DNA from: Chromera velia
Lineage: Eukaryota > Sar > Chromeraceae
Assembly (NCBI GenBank): GCA_018398765.1
Contig: JAHBMJ010000334.1
Coordinates: 1-50,939 of the forward strand
Reading direction: 5' to 3'
DNA length: 50,939 nt
The notes under the pieces are model-generated. The model did not search any database. It was given only the letters and a program-made list of their open reading frames with translations, and was not told the origin of the DNA. Below are positions 34,179-46,886 of this stretch, piece after piece. Every line of letters starts with the position of its first letter. Position 1 is the first letter of the stretch. The position numbers were made by a program, and so were the translations under genes.

Positions 34179-34346
34179 CCGGGCTGAGCTGCCCTCCGAG
34201 GGGAAATGTATATTGACTCGCCTTGATTCCACGAATTAACCAGGGGGGGACATCGATCTCCCCCCTAAAAAATAGAGTGATCGCGCGATATCAGGGCCTC
34301 TCGGCTGATCTCAGCAAAGCTGAGCTGCCCCCCGAGGCGACACAGG
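34179..34346. repeat. Two copies of a GCTGAGCTGCCCCCCGAGG-type block
   Basis: GGGCTGAGCTGCCCTCCGAG (about 34182) and AAGCTGAGCTGCCCCCCGAG (about 34318) are direct repeats. CTCAGCAAAGCTGAG forms a small hairpin beside the second. Confidence 0.7.
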
Positions 34347-34917
34347 AGTGGGCGCGCATCGCGCGCCGAGGTACTTCGGATTCGTTACTCCGCGTATACG
34401 AACGTGGTATAGTAGCGGATACACAAACGTTGTGTTTTGTCATGATGCTATATATATAGTCCCAAATTGCAGAATTTTACCCAAGTGGAATCACGATGGT
34501 CGGGAGAAAACTGGGGTTGAACGCGTGAAACAAGAATGGCCCCACAATGAGAAAAGACACTTATTATGGCGGCGCCTATGGCCAGCTGGGTCTCTGATAT
34601 AGGTCGTCTTTTAGCTCTTCGTTAGTAGCTGCGTCGCTACATCGATCATACATACAAATATGCATATGTATATTTACCATGTACGTCTGACAGGTGGGTA
34701 AACTTGCTTTCTGCCTGTCTACAGCTAAGAGGTGATGCTCAATAAGAATGTTCTAGTATGATAAGTTCTCTTCCAACAGCCGAGACAGTCTTGCTATGCA
34801 CGTACTGTTTACTAAGGGACCGACGGTGGACTCTACCGAAATCACCATCTCCAAGATTGGTCAATATGATGGCATGCTCTCACTTTTGGGTAAGTCAAAT
34901 AATTGAGCAAAAAGAAT

Positions 34918-34992
34918 GCATACAAAAAAATTCACTTTTTTGCGATCCGGGTGGGGATGCCGAAAAAAAAAAAGTGAATAATTAATGTATGC
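34918..34992. repeat. 75-bp inverted repeat (hairpin)
   Basis: The left arm GCATACAAAAAAATTCACTT pairs with the right arm, which ends AAGTGAATAATTAATGTATGC. The arms are about 30 bases with small bulges. It could be a tiny foldback element. Confidence 0.65.
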
Positions 34993-37103
34993 ACCTTCTA
35001 CATGCGCATCATTCACGAGAAGTCACGGATTTGATTACATATATAATGGCACTGACACACCGGAACCTTGCATGCAATATCAGACGGACTGAGTCCAAGA
35101 ATGCAACATCTGATCAATCGAGAAGCACAGGACAAGGCATGAGAACCGACGCGCACAACCCCCCTTTCCCCTTTGCTGCTGTCTTTTGTCTATCGCTTCC
35201 AGCAGGTGAATAGTACACTCAATTGTATAAGCAGGAAAGAACATAAGAAGATCAATCATCAAAGGAGGGAATGTAGCAAAATCAACCAAGAACAGTAAAA
35301 AGAAAGAAAGTCCTTTCATTCTATAATGCGATCAATGAAGGACTCCTCGAACGAGTAATGACATCAGAAAAAACCTTCACGAGAAAATGAAAAGGCCAAC
35401 AAAGGAGAAAGCATTCAAAAAAAAGAAAAGTCAGTTCATCAATAAGAACACGAGCAGGGGCATTACAGGAAAGCAAGGAACGCAATACATTCGAGCTCAT
35501 CTGTCCGACCATTCTCTGCAACCGAGAAATGCAAGAAAAACCATGGATGAATCTAACTCTCTTTAGGGTAGGGAAAAGAGGGAATGGAAGAGAATTATTG
35601 AAATCATAGAGGCAAAAAAAGGAAAAAGCATACAGGTTATGATACCATTCGACGAGAGCATCCCGATTAGGGTTTGCAGCTGCAAAAAGCAAAACAGAGG
35701 GTGACAGTGTCTGTTGGAGAAAGAAAATCCTCTCAAAGTGGTATGGTTGTGATCGGAAATCGAATTCTAGATTCTTCTGAAGTTTGTGTCTTTTAAGCGC
35801 CTGACCCACATAAAAGCAGGGGGGCTAACTCAGAATCTGAATCAAGGCTTTTTTCCCCCCCTCGTCTCCTTATTTTTGCCTCTGCAGGTAGCTGCTGCTA
35901 ACTCTTCCAGTCAGCCCGTATGACGGAATTTAAAGAAATCAATTATTATTTTTAGCTTAGATTAATTTGATTGATTCTAAATTCCTTTGCAAAATTAAGT
36001 TTATTTTTTATATTTGTTATAATCTTCGTTATTATTATAATATCCACAGCAGCAGTGCAGGTTTGAAAGTATATAAACTTGAGGCCTAGCATAAAACCAA
36101 TTAATTATTTAAAGATGAACGAAGTTATATTACCTGTACGAGTTATTACTAATACATACATGAAATTATTGTAAATTAAAATAAACTTCTACATATTTAA
36201 AAAATATATAATTAATTGGAGAAGATGATGAAAATCTGAGGGCATGACTCGAACGGAGTTTTCGACCTGGCCCTATCTAGGGCGTATATACACAAGCGAT
36301 GAAACACTTCAAAACCGCTTTGATGGCGTGAGTTTCTTAGTATATGAGCTAGTATACGAGTATAAGTTGGGGAAAAACAAAGAAAATAAAAAAAAAGAGA
36401 TGAGATAGGAGGAAGCGGGCGCTGGGCAGTGTGGCTCCTCTTGGTCGATCACCTTTTAATGCTATATAGAGTTATTCTACCACCGTCTGCCTCAAAAAAG
36501 GCAGGCTAGAAGGAGCTTTGAGGCAAGATATGAAGGTAAAAGGGCACAAGCTAACCTAACCTATCAGAATGGAGGTTCTCTGGTTCTTTTTTCTTCTGAT
36601 TGAGCTAGCTTTCGGCCAATTTTAGCAGAAAGAGGACAAAGTTACGCGTCTTGTATGAGGATGTAAGACCACCCTTCCTTGCCGTCATGGGAAAGCCGTT
36701 CTTGCCTGTGTTATCTTCCTTTGTGGGAGAAAACTGCCCTAGCAGTGTGTTCAGCTGCGTATCGAACCAGCCAAAGGTTAGACACTCATTTATGGGCCGA
36801 TAACGATGAATCAGATGAATGATGATGACGAGAGCAGCTTTTAAGGTTTAATATAAGTCCTAGCACAAGCCCTTTTTATAAACCGCTGGGAGTCTTCTGT
36901 CATATCTTTGTATGTATTTCCCTCTAGCTGTGGAAGAGGGCTGCCGACTCGGACCTTGTCTCTTGCTAAACGTTGGAAGTCTTGAAAGCTAAACCACTAG
37001 CTTTGGCAGACGATGATGGCATATATATGATGCAAGTCTGGCAAAAGGATAATTAATAAAGCATTGTCCTAGACTCATGCATTGCATAATGGCCTATAGA
37101 CCG

Positions 37104-37220
37104 ATTATTATTATTAATAATGATACTAATAATAACAATAATAATAATAATAATATTAATAATAATCATGATGATGATGATGATAGACCGATTAATAATA
37201 ATAATAATAATGATGATGAT
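37104..37220. repeat. (TAA)n and (ATG)n trinucleotide repeats
   Basis: Runs of ATAATAATA and GATGATGATG with interruptions. The phrase GATAGACCGATTA recurs nearby. Confidence 0.85.
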
Positions 37221-38278
37221 ACTAAACATAAATTAAATTAATATTTGCGATTGATTTGCTCATATAAAATTGCTGGTGAAACCTTAAACATCTTTATGGT
37301 CTGGCAGTGCAACATCTAAACGATTTGTTTAAGTTGAAAGACTTGTTTTCTATGGCTTAGTGTATGACAGAAAACACAATGCCGCTCACACATATTGATT
37401 CCGCTCTGGCTTCGACATTCAGCCATTTTGGGAGTGTACACATGCAGACACGCACACAAGCGTGAAATCCTGCATAACCCTTTGTTTTGATGTTTCTTTC
37501 ATTTCTTTATTTAGGGTTTTTCTTTCCCCCTTATTGTCTTTGGTTTTGATCTCGCTTTCAGATAGCGTTTCATGTATGCACTCCCGATCTCCCACATATA
37601 TGCAGGCCTCCGTAAGGCGACGCCCGGGTTCGCACGTGACTTGGGTTAGCTCCTGCAGAATACAAAAGCATTCAGAATCATAGGCCGGTTTCTTGATAAA
37701 TCAATCCATCGAACTTCTTGTCCATAACCTAGTCGGTGACATCTATTGATTAATTGATTGATGGGAGGAATCGCTTTCCAATTTCATCTCTGTGTTGTCC
37801 GTACGCAACAACTCAATGTGCAGTGAAGACAAAAAGAACTGATCCACTCCCTGTTGACGAGAAGAACAACAGTGTCGTTCATCAGTGACTGACATCCATA
37901 GCTGCCCCCGCTGAGGGGGTCCTGCTGTTTCTCCTGCCTGCGCGTTCCATGAGGCCCCAGCCGGCCGTCGTGGACGTTCAACAGACATCCGGGAGGCGTT
38001 CCGTGCACGCATGGAAAAGGAAGGGAAAGGAGGAAGCAGAATTCGAGACAGAAGAGCGTTTTACTCTATGTAGGCGGAATGGAATTATTGGATACATACT
38101 ACGCTTGATACCGAGACCAGAGCTGCGTTGATACATGCAAAGAAAATCAACCGAGCGAGTAAACGGAGAAAGCAAACGACGGCTCGTGTAGACATCGCAC
38201 GATCATCCTACATCTGTATTCGCATCAACCAACAAACTTGTACACGAGTACCCAGTTCGCCGTTCCCCTCTCTCTGAT

Positions 38279-38316
<38 letters not shown>

Positions 38317-38714
38317 ACACGCATACGCACACGCACTCTGCTCTCTGTCTGTCGCTCACAAACAAGCAAACTTAAAGTTGAAATGAAATGAAGAACAACA
38401 AAGATTGCAAAAATGCATATAAGTAAATGATTTTCCCGTCTTAAATGTTACGAATACTTTTTGTTGCCCGAAACTTTTCTGAGACCAGGTCTGGCACTTT
38501 TCGAAAGAACACAAGAAATTTTCATTCTTTTAAAGTCTTTTTCAATCATTCTGTTTAGAAGGGAGGTCAATTAAAATCAATTAGTCCGATTTTTTTTTTC
38601 TTCTTCGATGCCGCCAAGCCTTTCAAAAATACGAAAGCTTCCCACAAAAGTATATACGAAAAAACATCAAAACAAACCCACAAATCGCATGAAAACATAA
38701 CAATCCGTATGCAG

Positions 38715-41700
38715 CTAGATGAATGACAGCAACTGAACGCACCCGAAGCACACTGCGCACCGACAATGTCCAGGCCCCTCCCCAACAGTTCCTTTCGTCC
38801 CTTTGCCGGAGCTGCCGCCACACGAGAGCAAGAGATATCGCCATCAGCCCCAAAGGGAAAACAGACGGTGTTCGCCATGCAAGTGCAAGAGAGGATCAGC
38901 CCGGTGACCACAAACGTGCGTCGTGCCGAAGAGCAATAATGGAGGGCCCGGTTGCAAGCAAAGAAGAAAGAAAGAAAGCGGAAGGGAGAAAGACAGGCAT
39001 CATGAGAATTGAAATCAAACCCGCGACGTGCAGACATGAAAGGAAACCGCAGAACCAGAATATAAATATTCGTCCTCATCGCCCAGAGTTAGTTCAAGCG
39101 AAAAGCTTTTATTTTCCATTCTCGCGATATGGAAAGAAGCTACAAGTGAGAAAAGGATCAATGCAACCAACGAACCAACCATTTTCGTTTCCCTGCAGAT
39201 TTTTCGTTCTTTTGCAGAGAGAGACTTCTACGAGAATCGAAGCCTACCCTCTACAGGCGGACTCAGCAGCGGCGCAACAGACGTGGACCTGAAGGTGCCG
39301 ACTTAGGACACCGTATCCCCCTTTGCTGAACGGTTGAGGATCTGATAGATGCTGCCTTGCTGGCTTGCTTTCTTTCCTTTGCATTGTCCTCCTCTCTGTG
39401 TTTCTTCCAATACATGAAAACATACCATTGATCCCCACGCTGACCTGGATGCAGACCCAGGCGAGGAGCCAGGCTGTTTCTGCTGTTGCTTTGTCCCTTT
39501 GCCGGAGCTGCTGCCACACGAGAGCAAAAGATATCGCCATCAGCCCCAAAGGGAAAAGAGACGGTGTTCGCCATGCAAGTGCAAGAGAGGATCAGCCCCG
39601 GCCCGGTGACCACAAATGTGCGTCGTGCCGAAGAGCAATAATGGAGGGCCCGGTTGCAAGCAAAGAAGAAAGAAAGAAAGCGGAAGGGAGAAAGACAGGC
39701 ATCATGAGAATTGAAATCAAACCCGCAACGTGCAGACATGAGAGGAAACCGCAGAACCAGAATACAAATATTCGTTCTCATCGCCCAGAGTTAATTCAAG
39801 CGAAAAGCTTTTATTTTCCGTTCTCGCGATATGGAAAGAAGCTACAAGCGAGAAAAGGATCAACGCAACCAAAGAACCAACCATTTTCGTTTCCCTGCAG
39901 ATTTTTCGTTCTTTTGCAGAGAAAGACTTCTACGAGAATCGAAGCCTACCCTCTATAGGCGCACTCGGCAGCGGCGCAACAGACATGGACCTGAAGGTGC
40001 CGACTTAGGACACCGTATCCGCCTTTGCTGAATGGTTGGGGATCTGATAGATGCTGCCTTGCTGGCTTGCTTTCTTTCCTTTGCATTGTCCTCCTCTCTG
40101 TGTTTCTTCCAATACATGAAAACACACCATTGATCCCCACGCTGACCTGGATGCAGACCCAGGCGAAGAACCAGGCTATTTCTGCTGTTGCTTCGTTCCT
40201 TTGCCGGAGCTGCCGCCACACGAGAGCAAGAGATATCGCCATCAGCCCCAAAGGGAAAACAGACGGTGTTCGCCATGCAAGTGCAAGAGAGGATCAGCCC
40301 CGGGCCGGTGACCACAAAGGTGCATCGTGCTGAAGAGCAATAATGGAGGGCCCGGTTGCAAGCAAAGAAGAAAGAAAGAAAGCGGAAGGGAGAAAGACAG
40401 GCATCATGAGAATTGAAATCAAACCCGCAACGTGCAGACATGAGAGGAAACCGCAGAACCAGAATGCAAATATTCGTCCTCATCGCCCAGAGTTAGTTCA
40501 AACGAAAAGCTTTTGTTTTCCGTTCTCGCGATATGGAAAGAAACTACAAGCGAGAAAAGGATCGACGCAACCAACGAACCAACCATTTTCGTTTCCCTGC
40601 AGAGTTTTCGTTCTTTTACAGAGAGAGACTTCTACGAGAATCGAAGCCTACCCTCTACAGGCGCACTCGGCAGCGGCACAACAGACATGGACCTGAAGGT
40701 GCCGACTTAGGACACCGTATCCGCCTTTGCTGAACGGTTGGGGATCTGATAGATGCTGCCTTGCTGGCTTGCTTTCTTTCCTTTGCATTGTCCTCCTCTC
40801 TGTGTTTCTTCCAATACATGAAAACATACCATTGATCCCCACGCTGACCTGGATGCAGACCCAGGCGAGGAACCAGGCTGTTTCTGCTGTTGCTTCGTCC
40901 CTTTGCCGGAGCTGCTGCCACACGAGAGCAAGAGATATCGCCATCAGCCCCAAAGGGAAAACAGACGGTGTTCGCCATGCAAGTGTAAGAGAGGATCAGC
41001 CCCGGGCCGGTGACCACAAAGGTGCATCGTGCCAAAGAGCAATAATGGAGGGCCTGGTTGCAAGCAAAGAAGAAAGAAAGAAAGCGGAAGGGAGAAAGAC
41101 AGGCATCATGAGAATTGAAATCAAACCCGCGACGTACAGACATGAAAGGAAACCGCAGAACCAGAATGTAAATATTCGTCCTCATCGCCCAGAGTTAGTT
41201 CAAGAGAAAAGCTTTTGTTTTCCGTTCTCGCGATATGGAAAGAAACTACAAGCGAGAAAAGGATCGACGCAACCAACGAACCAACCATTTTCATTTCCCT
41301 GCAGATTTTTCGTTCTTTTGCGGAGAGAGACTTCTATGAGAATCGAAGCCTACCCTCTACAGGCGCACTCGGCAGCGGCGCAACAGACATGGACCTGAAG
41401 GTGCCGACTTAGGACACCGTATCCGCCTTCGCTGAACGGTTGGGGATCTAATAGATGTTGCCTTGCTGGCTTGCTTTCTTTCCTTTGCATTGTACTCCTC
41501 TCTGTATTTCTTCCAATACATGAAAACACACCATTGATCCCCACGCTGACCTGGATGCAGACCCAGGCGAAGAACCAGGCTGTTTCTGCTGTTGCTTCGT
41601 CCCTTTGCCGGAGCTGCTGCCACACGAGAGCAAGAGATATCGCCATCAGCCCCAAAGGGAAAACAGACGGTGTTCGCCATGCAAGTGCAAGAGAGGATCA

Positions 41701-44700
41701 GCCCCGGGCCGGTGACCACAAAGGTGCATCGTGCCGAAGAGCAATAATGGAGGGCCCGGTTGCAAGCAAAGAAGAAAGAAAGAAAGTAGAAGGGAGAAAG
41801 ACAGGCATCATGAGAATTGAAATCAAACCCGCGACGTGCAGACATGAAAGGAAACCGCAGAACCAGAATACAAATATTCGTCCTCATCGCCCAGAGTTAG
41901 TTNNNAAGCAAAAAGCTTTTGTTTTCCGTTCTCACGATATGGAAAGAAACTACAAGCGAGAAAAGGATCAACGCAACCAACGAACCAACCATTTTCGTTT
42001 CCCTGCAGATTTTTCGTTCTTTTGCGGAGAGAGACTTCTACGAGAATCGAAGCCTACCCTCTACAGGCGCACTCGGCAGCGGCGCAACAGACATGGACCT
42101 GAAGGTGCCGACTTAGGACACCGTATCCGCCTTCGCTGAACGGTTGGGGATCTGATAGATGTTGCCTTGCTGGCTTGCTTTCTTTCTTTTGCATTGTCCT
42201 CCTCTCTGTATTTCTTCCAATATATGAAAACACACCATTGATCCCCACGCTGACCTGGATGCAGACCCAGGCGAAGAACCAGGCTGTTTCTGCTGTTGCT
42301 TTGTCCCTTTGCCGGAGCTGCCGCCACACGAGAGCAAGAGATATCGCCATCAGCCCCAAAGGGAAAAGAGACGGTGTTCGCCATGCAAGTGCAAGAGAGG
42401 ATCAGCCCCGGGCCGGTGACCACAAAGGTGCATCGTGCCGAAGAGCAATAATGGAGGGCCCGGTTGCAAGCAAAGAAGAAAGAAAGAAAGTGGAAGGGAG
42501 AAAGACAGGCATCATGAGAATTGAAATCAAACCCGCAACGTGCAGACATGAAAGGAAACCGCAGAACCAGAATACAAATATTCGTTCTCATTGCCCAGAG
42601 TTAGTTCAAGCGAAAAGCTTTTGTTTTCCGTTCTCGCGATATGGAAAGAAACTACAAGCAAGAAAAGGATCGACGCAACCAACGAACCAACCATTTTCGT
42701 TTCCCTGCAGAGTTTTCGTTCTTTTGCGGAGAAAGACTTCTACGAGAATCGAAGCCTACCCTCTACAGGCGCACTCGGCAGCGGCGCAACAGACATGGAC
42801 CTGAAGGTGCCGACTTAGGACACCGTATCCGCCTTCGCTGAACGGTTGGGGATCTGATAGATGTTGCCTTGCTGGCTTGCTTTCTTTCCTTTGCATTGTC
42901 CTCCTCTCTGTATTTCTTCCAATATATGAAAACACACCATTGATCCCCACGCTGACCTGGATGCAGACCCAGGCGAAGAACCAGGCTGTTTCTGCTGTTG
43001 CTTTGTCCCTTTACCGGAGCTGCCGCCACACGAGAGCAAGAGATATCGCCATCAGCCCCAAAGGGAAAAGAGACGGTGTTCGCCATGCAAGTGCAAGAGA
43101 GGATCAGCCCCGGGCCGGTGACCACAAACGTGCGTCGTGCCGAAGAGCAATAATGGAGGGCCCGGTTGCAAGCAAAGAAGAATGAAAGAAAGCGGAAGGG
43201 AGAAAGACAGGCATCATGAGAATTGAAATCAAACCCGCGACGTGCAGACATGAGAGGAAACCGCAGAACCAGAATGTAAATATTCGTCCTCATCGCCCAG
43301 AGTTAGTTCAAACGAAAAGCTTTTGTTTTCCGTTCTCGTGATATGGAAAGAAGCTACAAGCGAGAAAAGGATCAACGCAACCAACGAACCAACCGTTTTC
43401 GTTTCCCTGCAGAGTTTTTGTTCTTTTACAGAGAGAGACTTCTACGAGAATCGAAGCCTACCCTCTACAGGTGCACTCGGCAGCGGCACAACAGACATGG
43501 ACCTGAAGGTGCCGACTTAGGACACCGTATCCGCCTTTGCTGAATGGTTAGGGATCTGATAGATGCTGCCTTGCTGGCTTGCTTTCTTTCCTTTGCATTG
43601 TCCTCCTCTCTGTGTTTCTTCCAATACATGAAAACACACCATTGATCCCCACGCTGACCTGGATGCAGACCCAAGCGAGGAACCAGGCTGTTTCTGCTGT
43701 TGCTTCGTCCCTTTGCCGGAGCTGCCGCCACACGAGAGCAAGAGATATCGCCATCAGCCCCAAAGGGAAAACAGACGGTGTTCGCCATGCAAGTGCAAGA
43801 GAGGATCAGCCCGGTGACCACAAACATGCATCGTACCGAAGAGTAATAATGGAGGGCCCGGTTGCAAGCAAAGAAGAAAGAAAGAAAGCGGAAGGGAGAA
43901 AGACAGGCATCATGAGAATTGAAATCAAACCCGCAACGTGCAGATATGAAAGGAAACCGCAGAACCAGAATGTAAATATTCGTCCTCATCGCCCAGAGTT
44001 AGTTCAAACGAAAAGTTTTTGTTTTCCGTTCTTGCGATATGGAAAGAAACTACAAGCGAGAAAAGGATCAACGTAACTAACGAACCAACCATTTTCGTTT
44101 CCCTGCAGATTTTTCGTTCTTTTGCGGAGAGAGACTTCTACGAGAATCGAAGCCTACCCTCTACAGGCGCACTCGGCAGTGGCACAACAGACATGGACCT
44201 GAAGGTGCCGACTTAGGACACCGTATCCGCCTTCGCTAAACGGTTGGGGATCTGATAGATGTTGCCTTGCTGGCTTGCTTTCTTTCCTTTGCATTGTACT
44301 CCTCTCTGTATTTCTTCCAATACATGAAAACACACCATTGATCCCCATGCTGACCTGGATGCAGACCCAGGCGAAGAACCAGGCTGTTTCTGCTGTTGCT
44401 TCGTCCCTTTGCCGGAGCTGCCGCCACACGAGAGCAAGAGATATCGCCATCAGCCCCAAAGGGAAAACAGACGGTGTTCGCCATGCAAATGCAAGAGAGG
44501 ATCAGCCCCAGGCCGGTGACCACAAAGGTGCATCGTGCCGAAGAGCAATAATGGAGGGCCCGGTTGCAAACAAAGAAGAAAGAAAGAAAGTGGAAGGGAG
44601 AAAGACAGGCATCATGAGAATTGAAATCAAACCCGCGACGTGCAGACATGAAAGGAAACCGCAGAACCAGAATGCAAATATTCGTCCTCATCACCCAGAG

Positions 44701-46168
44701 TTAGTTCAAGCAAAAAGCTTTTGTTTTCCGTTCTCGCGATATGGAAAGAAACTACAAGCGAGAAAAGGATCAACGCAACCAACGAACCAACCATTTTCGT
44801 TTCCCTGCAGAGTTTTCGTTCTTTTACAGAGAGAGACTTCTACGAGAATCGAAGCCTACCCTCTACAGGCGCACTCGGCAGCGGCACAACAGACATGGAC
44901 CTGAAGGTGCCGACTTAGGACACCGTATCCGCCTTTGCTGAATGGTTGGGGATCTGATAGATGCTGCCTTGCTGGCTTGCTTTCTTTCCTTTGCATTGTA
45001 CTCCTCTTTGTGTTTCTTCCAATACATGAAAACACATCATTGATCCCTATGCTGACCTGGATGCAGACCCAGGCGAGGAACCAGGCTGTTTCTGCTGTTG
45101 CTTCGTCCCTTTGCCGGAGCTGCCGCCACACGAGAGCAAGAGATATCGCCATCAGCCCCAAAGGGAAAAGAGACGGTGTTCGCCATGCAAGTGCAAGAGA
45201 GGATCAGCCCCGGGCCGGTGACCACAAAGGTGCATCGTGCCGAAGAGCAATAATGGAGGGCCTGGTTGCAAGCAAAGAAGAAAGAAAGAAAGCGGAAGGG
45301 AGAAAGACAGGCATTATGAGAATTGAAATCAAACCCGCGACGTGCAGACATGAGAGGAAACCGCAGAACCAGAATGTAAATATTCGTCCTCATCGCCCAG
45401 AGTTAGTTCAAGTGAAAAGCTTTTGTTTTCTGTTCTCGCGATATGGAAAGAAACTACAAACGAGAAAAGGATCGACGCAACCAACGAACCAACCATTTTC
45501 GTTTCCCTGCAGAGTTGTCGTTCTTTTGCGGAGAGAGACTTCTACGAGAATCGAAGCCTACCCTCTACAGGCGCACTCGGCAGCGGCACAACAGACATGG
45601 ACCTGAAGGTGCCGACTTAGGACACCGTATCCGCCTTTGCTGAACGGTTGGGGATCTGATAGATGTTGCCTTGCTGGCTTGCTTTCTTTCCTTTGCATTG
45701 TACTCCTCTCTGTATTTCTTCCAATACATGCAAACAACCTCACTGATCCCCGCGCTGACCGTGGTTGGTTTGCCTTTTTATTTTGTGCGTTTTGGTGATG
45801 GCGTCCTCGTAATGCTTTCATCTTTCGGGTCTCTGCCTTGGTAGATGGCTGCTTAGTGTCCTGCAAGCATTAAGGGGGAAAGAGGGTATCAGAATATCTT
45901 TTTTCAAGGGTATGGACGTTCGCCTTGATATGCCTCGAACGAACCACTCAGAGCTGGGTCAGAAAAGGCTGAAGAGACAAATGGGTGTACTCTTCCCCTC
46001 ATGCATGTGTCTTGAAAAGGTCTCAATTTGATTGACGGGTTTGTACACACTCTTGTACTCACTCATTGGACGCCGGAAAATGTCACGGACAGCTACTTTG
46101 GACCTGCGTGTCATTTTAGACTGACCCCTTCCTCCGTCGTATTGACCAGGTCGACATCGTCTTGCTCC
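38715..46168 (-). CDS. Gene with a ten-fold tandemly duplicated exon
   Basis: Minus-strand model. 46168-46126 (EQDDVDLVNTTEEG) and 45860-45760 (DTKQPSTKAETRK...NQPR) are followed by nine copies of a 63-bp exon: 45119-45057, 44417-44355, 43721-43659, 43019-42957, 42317-42255, 41613-41551, 40911-40849, 40209-40147, 39507-39445. The terminal exon is 38811-38715 and ends in TAG. All phases agree. The acceptor GGC(G/A)GCAG and donor CCAG-GTCAGC are kept in every copy. Each exon encodes SGKGTKQQQ, K, then QPGSSPGSAS, basic and Gln/Gly/Ser-rich. Of seven variable sites between copies, five are synonymous, one is Pro to Leu and one is CAG to TAG (copy 40209-40147). The upstream start is not found. 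The protein is probably disordered; no family is recognised. Confidence 0.55.
38790..45759. repeat. 702-bp satellite array, about 9.9 units
   Basis: Tandem units of 702 bp, with one 696-bp unit (short CCCGGG-CCGG variant) and one with an NNN (41903-41905), a few per cent divergent. The right edge coincides with the donor of exon 45860-45760. The left edge lies about 20 bases inside the terminal exon. The unit length is divisible by three, so long open frames appear on both strands in every copy; most are not genes. Confidence 0.95.
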
Positions 46169-46886
46169 CTGAATATACGTGAACAAAAACTTCTAGGAAT
46201 GGCAAGATGCAGATCCAGTGTGAACTTTATTGCACCGTGTTTTCCAAACACACACAACAAGAAGCAACAAGAGGCATCTGATCCCAACAAACAAAATAAA
46301 ACAACAAAACGACGCTCTTTTGCTCTGTCAATGTGCCTCCGCGTGCGACGAGCTCGATCTATACTCAAGTCATTCCTCACATTTGCTTCTGTGGCAAAAT
46401 TCTGTTGTCTCTTTCTCTCGATCTGGCCTTACTCTTTTTCCGATAGTCTTCAATTGCTTGTCCCGTTTTATATTTACAGCTCAATATGCATTTCAGTCTT
46501 TCTCCGGGGATCAGATAAGGAAAATCCTGAAAGCACCAAGGTTTGTCCTCGGGCAGTGAAAATGAGAAAACGAATGGCGAGATCTTCCGAGGTCAGACGA
46601 TGTCAGACGGGAGGGGAGAACGAAGGAAGTCTGCTATCATGCAGCTGACCTGTGAGAAGTTCTCTCTTCAATTCTGAAGGAAAAAACGAGCGCCACCTGC
46701 CCAACACCTCCATCGGTCTCTTGGGGACTGAAAGAGCGTGCAAATAGGTCCATAAAAAGCATGAGGGCGAAGAAAAATCTTTGACTCCGTTCTAAAAGAG
46801 CTCAAATCAGTTGACAGCACAAAAAAGTACGACTTACCCTTTGCTAGTTAACTGCTGACATTACCCTGTTTTTTTTTTTCGCAATT

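Larger units (their letters stand above)
33806..38714. other. AT-rich intergenic DNA, no gene assigned
   Basis: It includes a GC-richer patch at 34140-34390, small palindromes and hairpins, and a long stop-rich stretch at 35.9-37.4 kb. The minus-strand reading at 35809-35321 and those at 38012-37743 show no motif or splice partner. A CA run lies at 38281-38313. Confidence 0.55.

Noticed and set aside
35321-35809. 162-codon minus-strand frame
   Set aside because: No motif, signal peptide or splice partner, and its composition is like the surrounding DNA.
38567-45866. Long open frames on both strands in every 702-bp unit (about 100, 176 and 209-223 codons)
   Set aside because: They recur because the unit length is a multiple of three and copies are nearly identical. 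Some copies contain stops. Only the 63-bp minus-strand segment shows splice conservation with synonymous bias.
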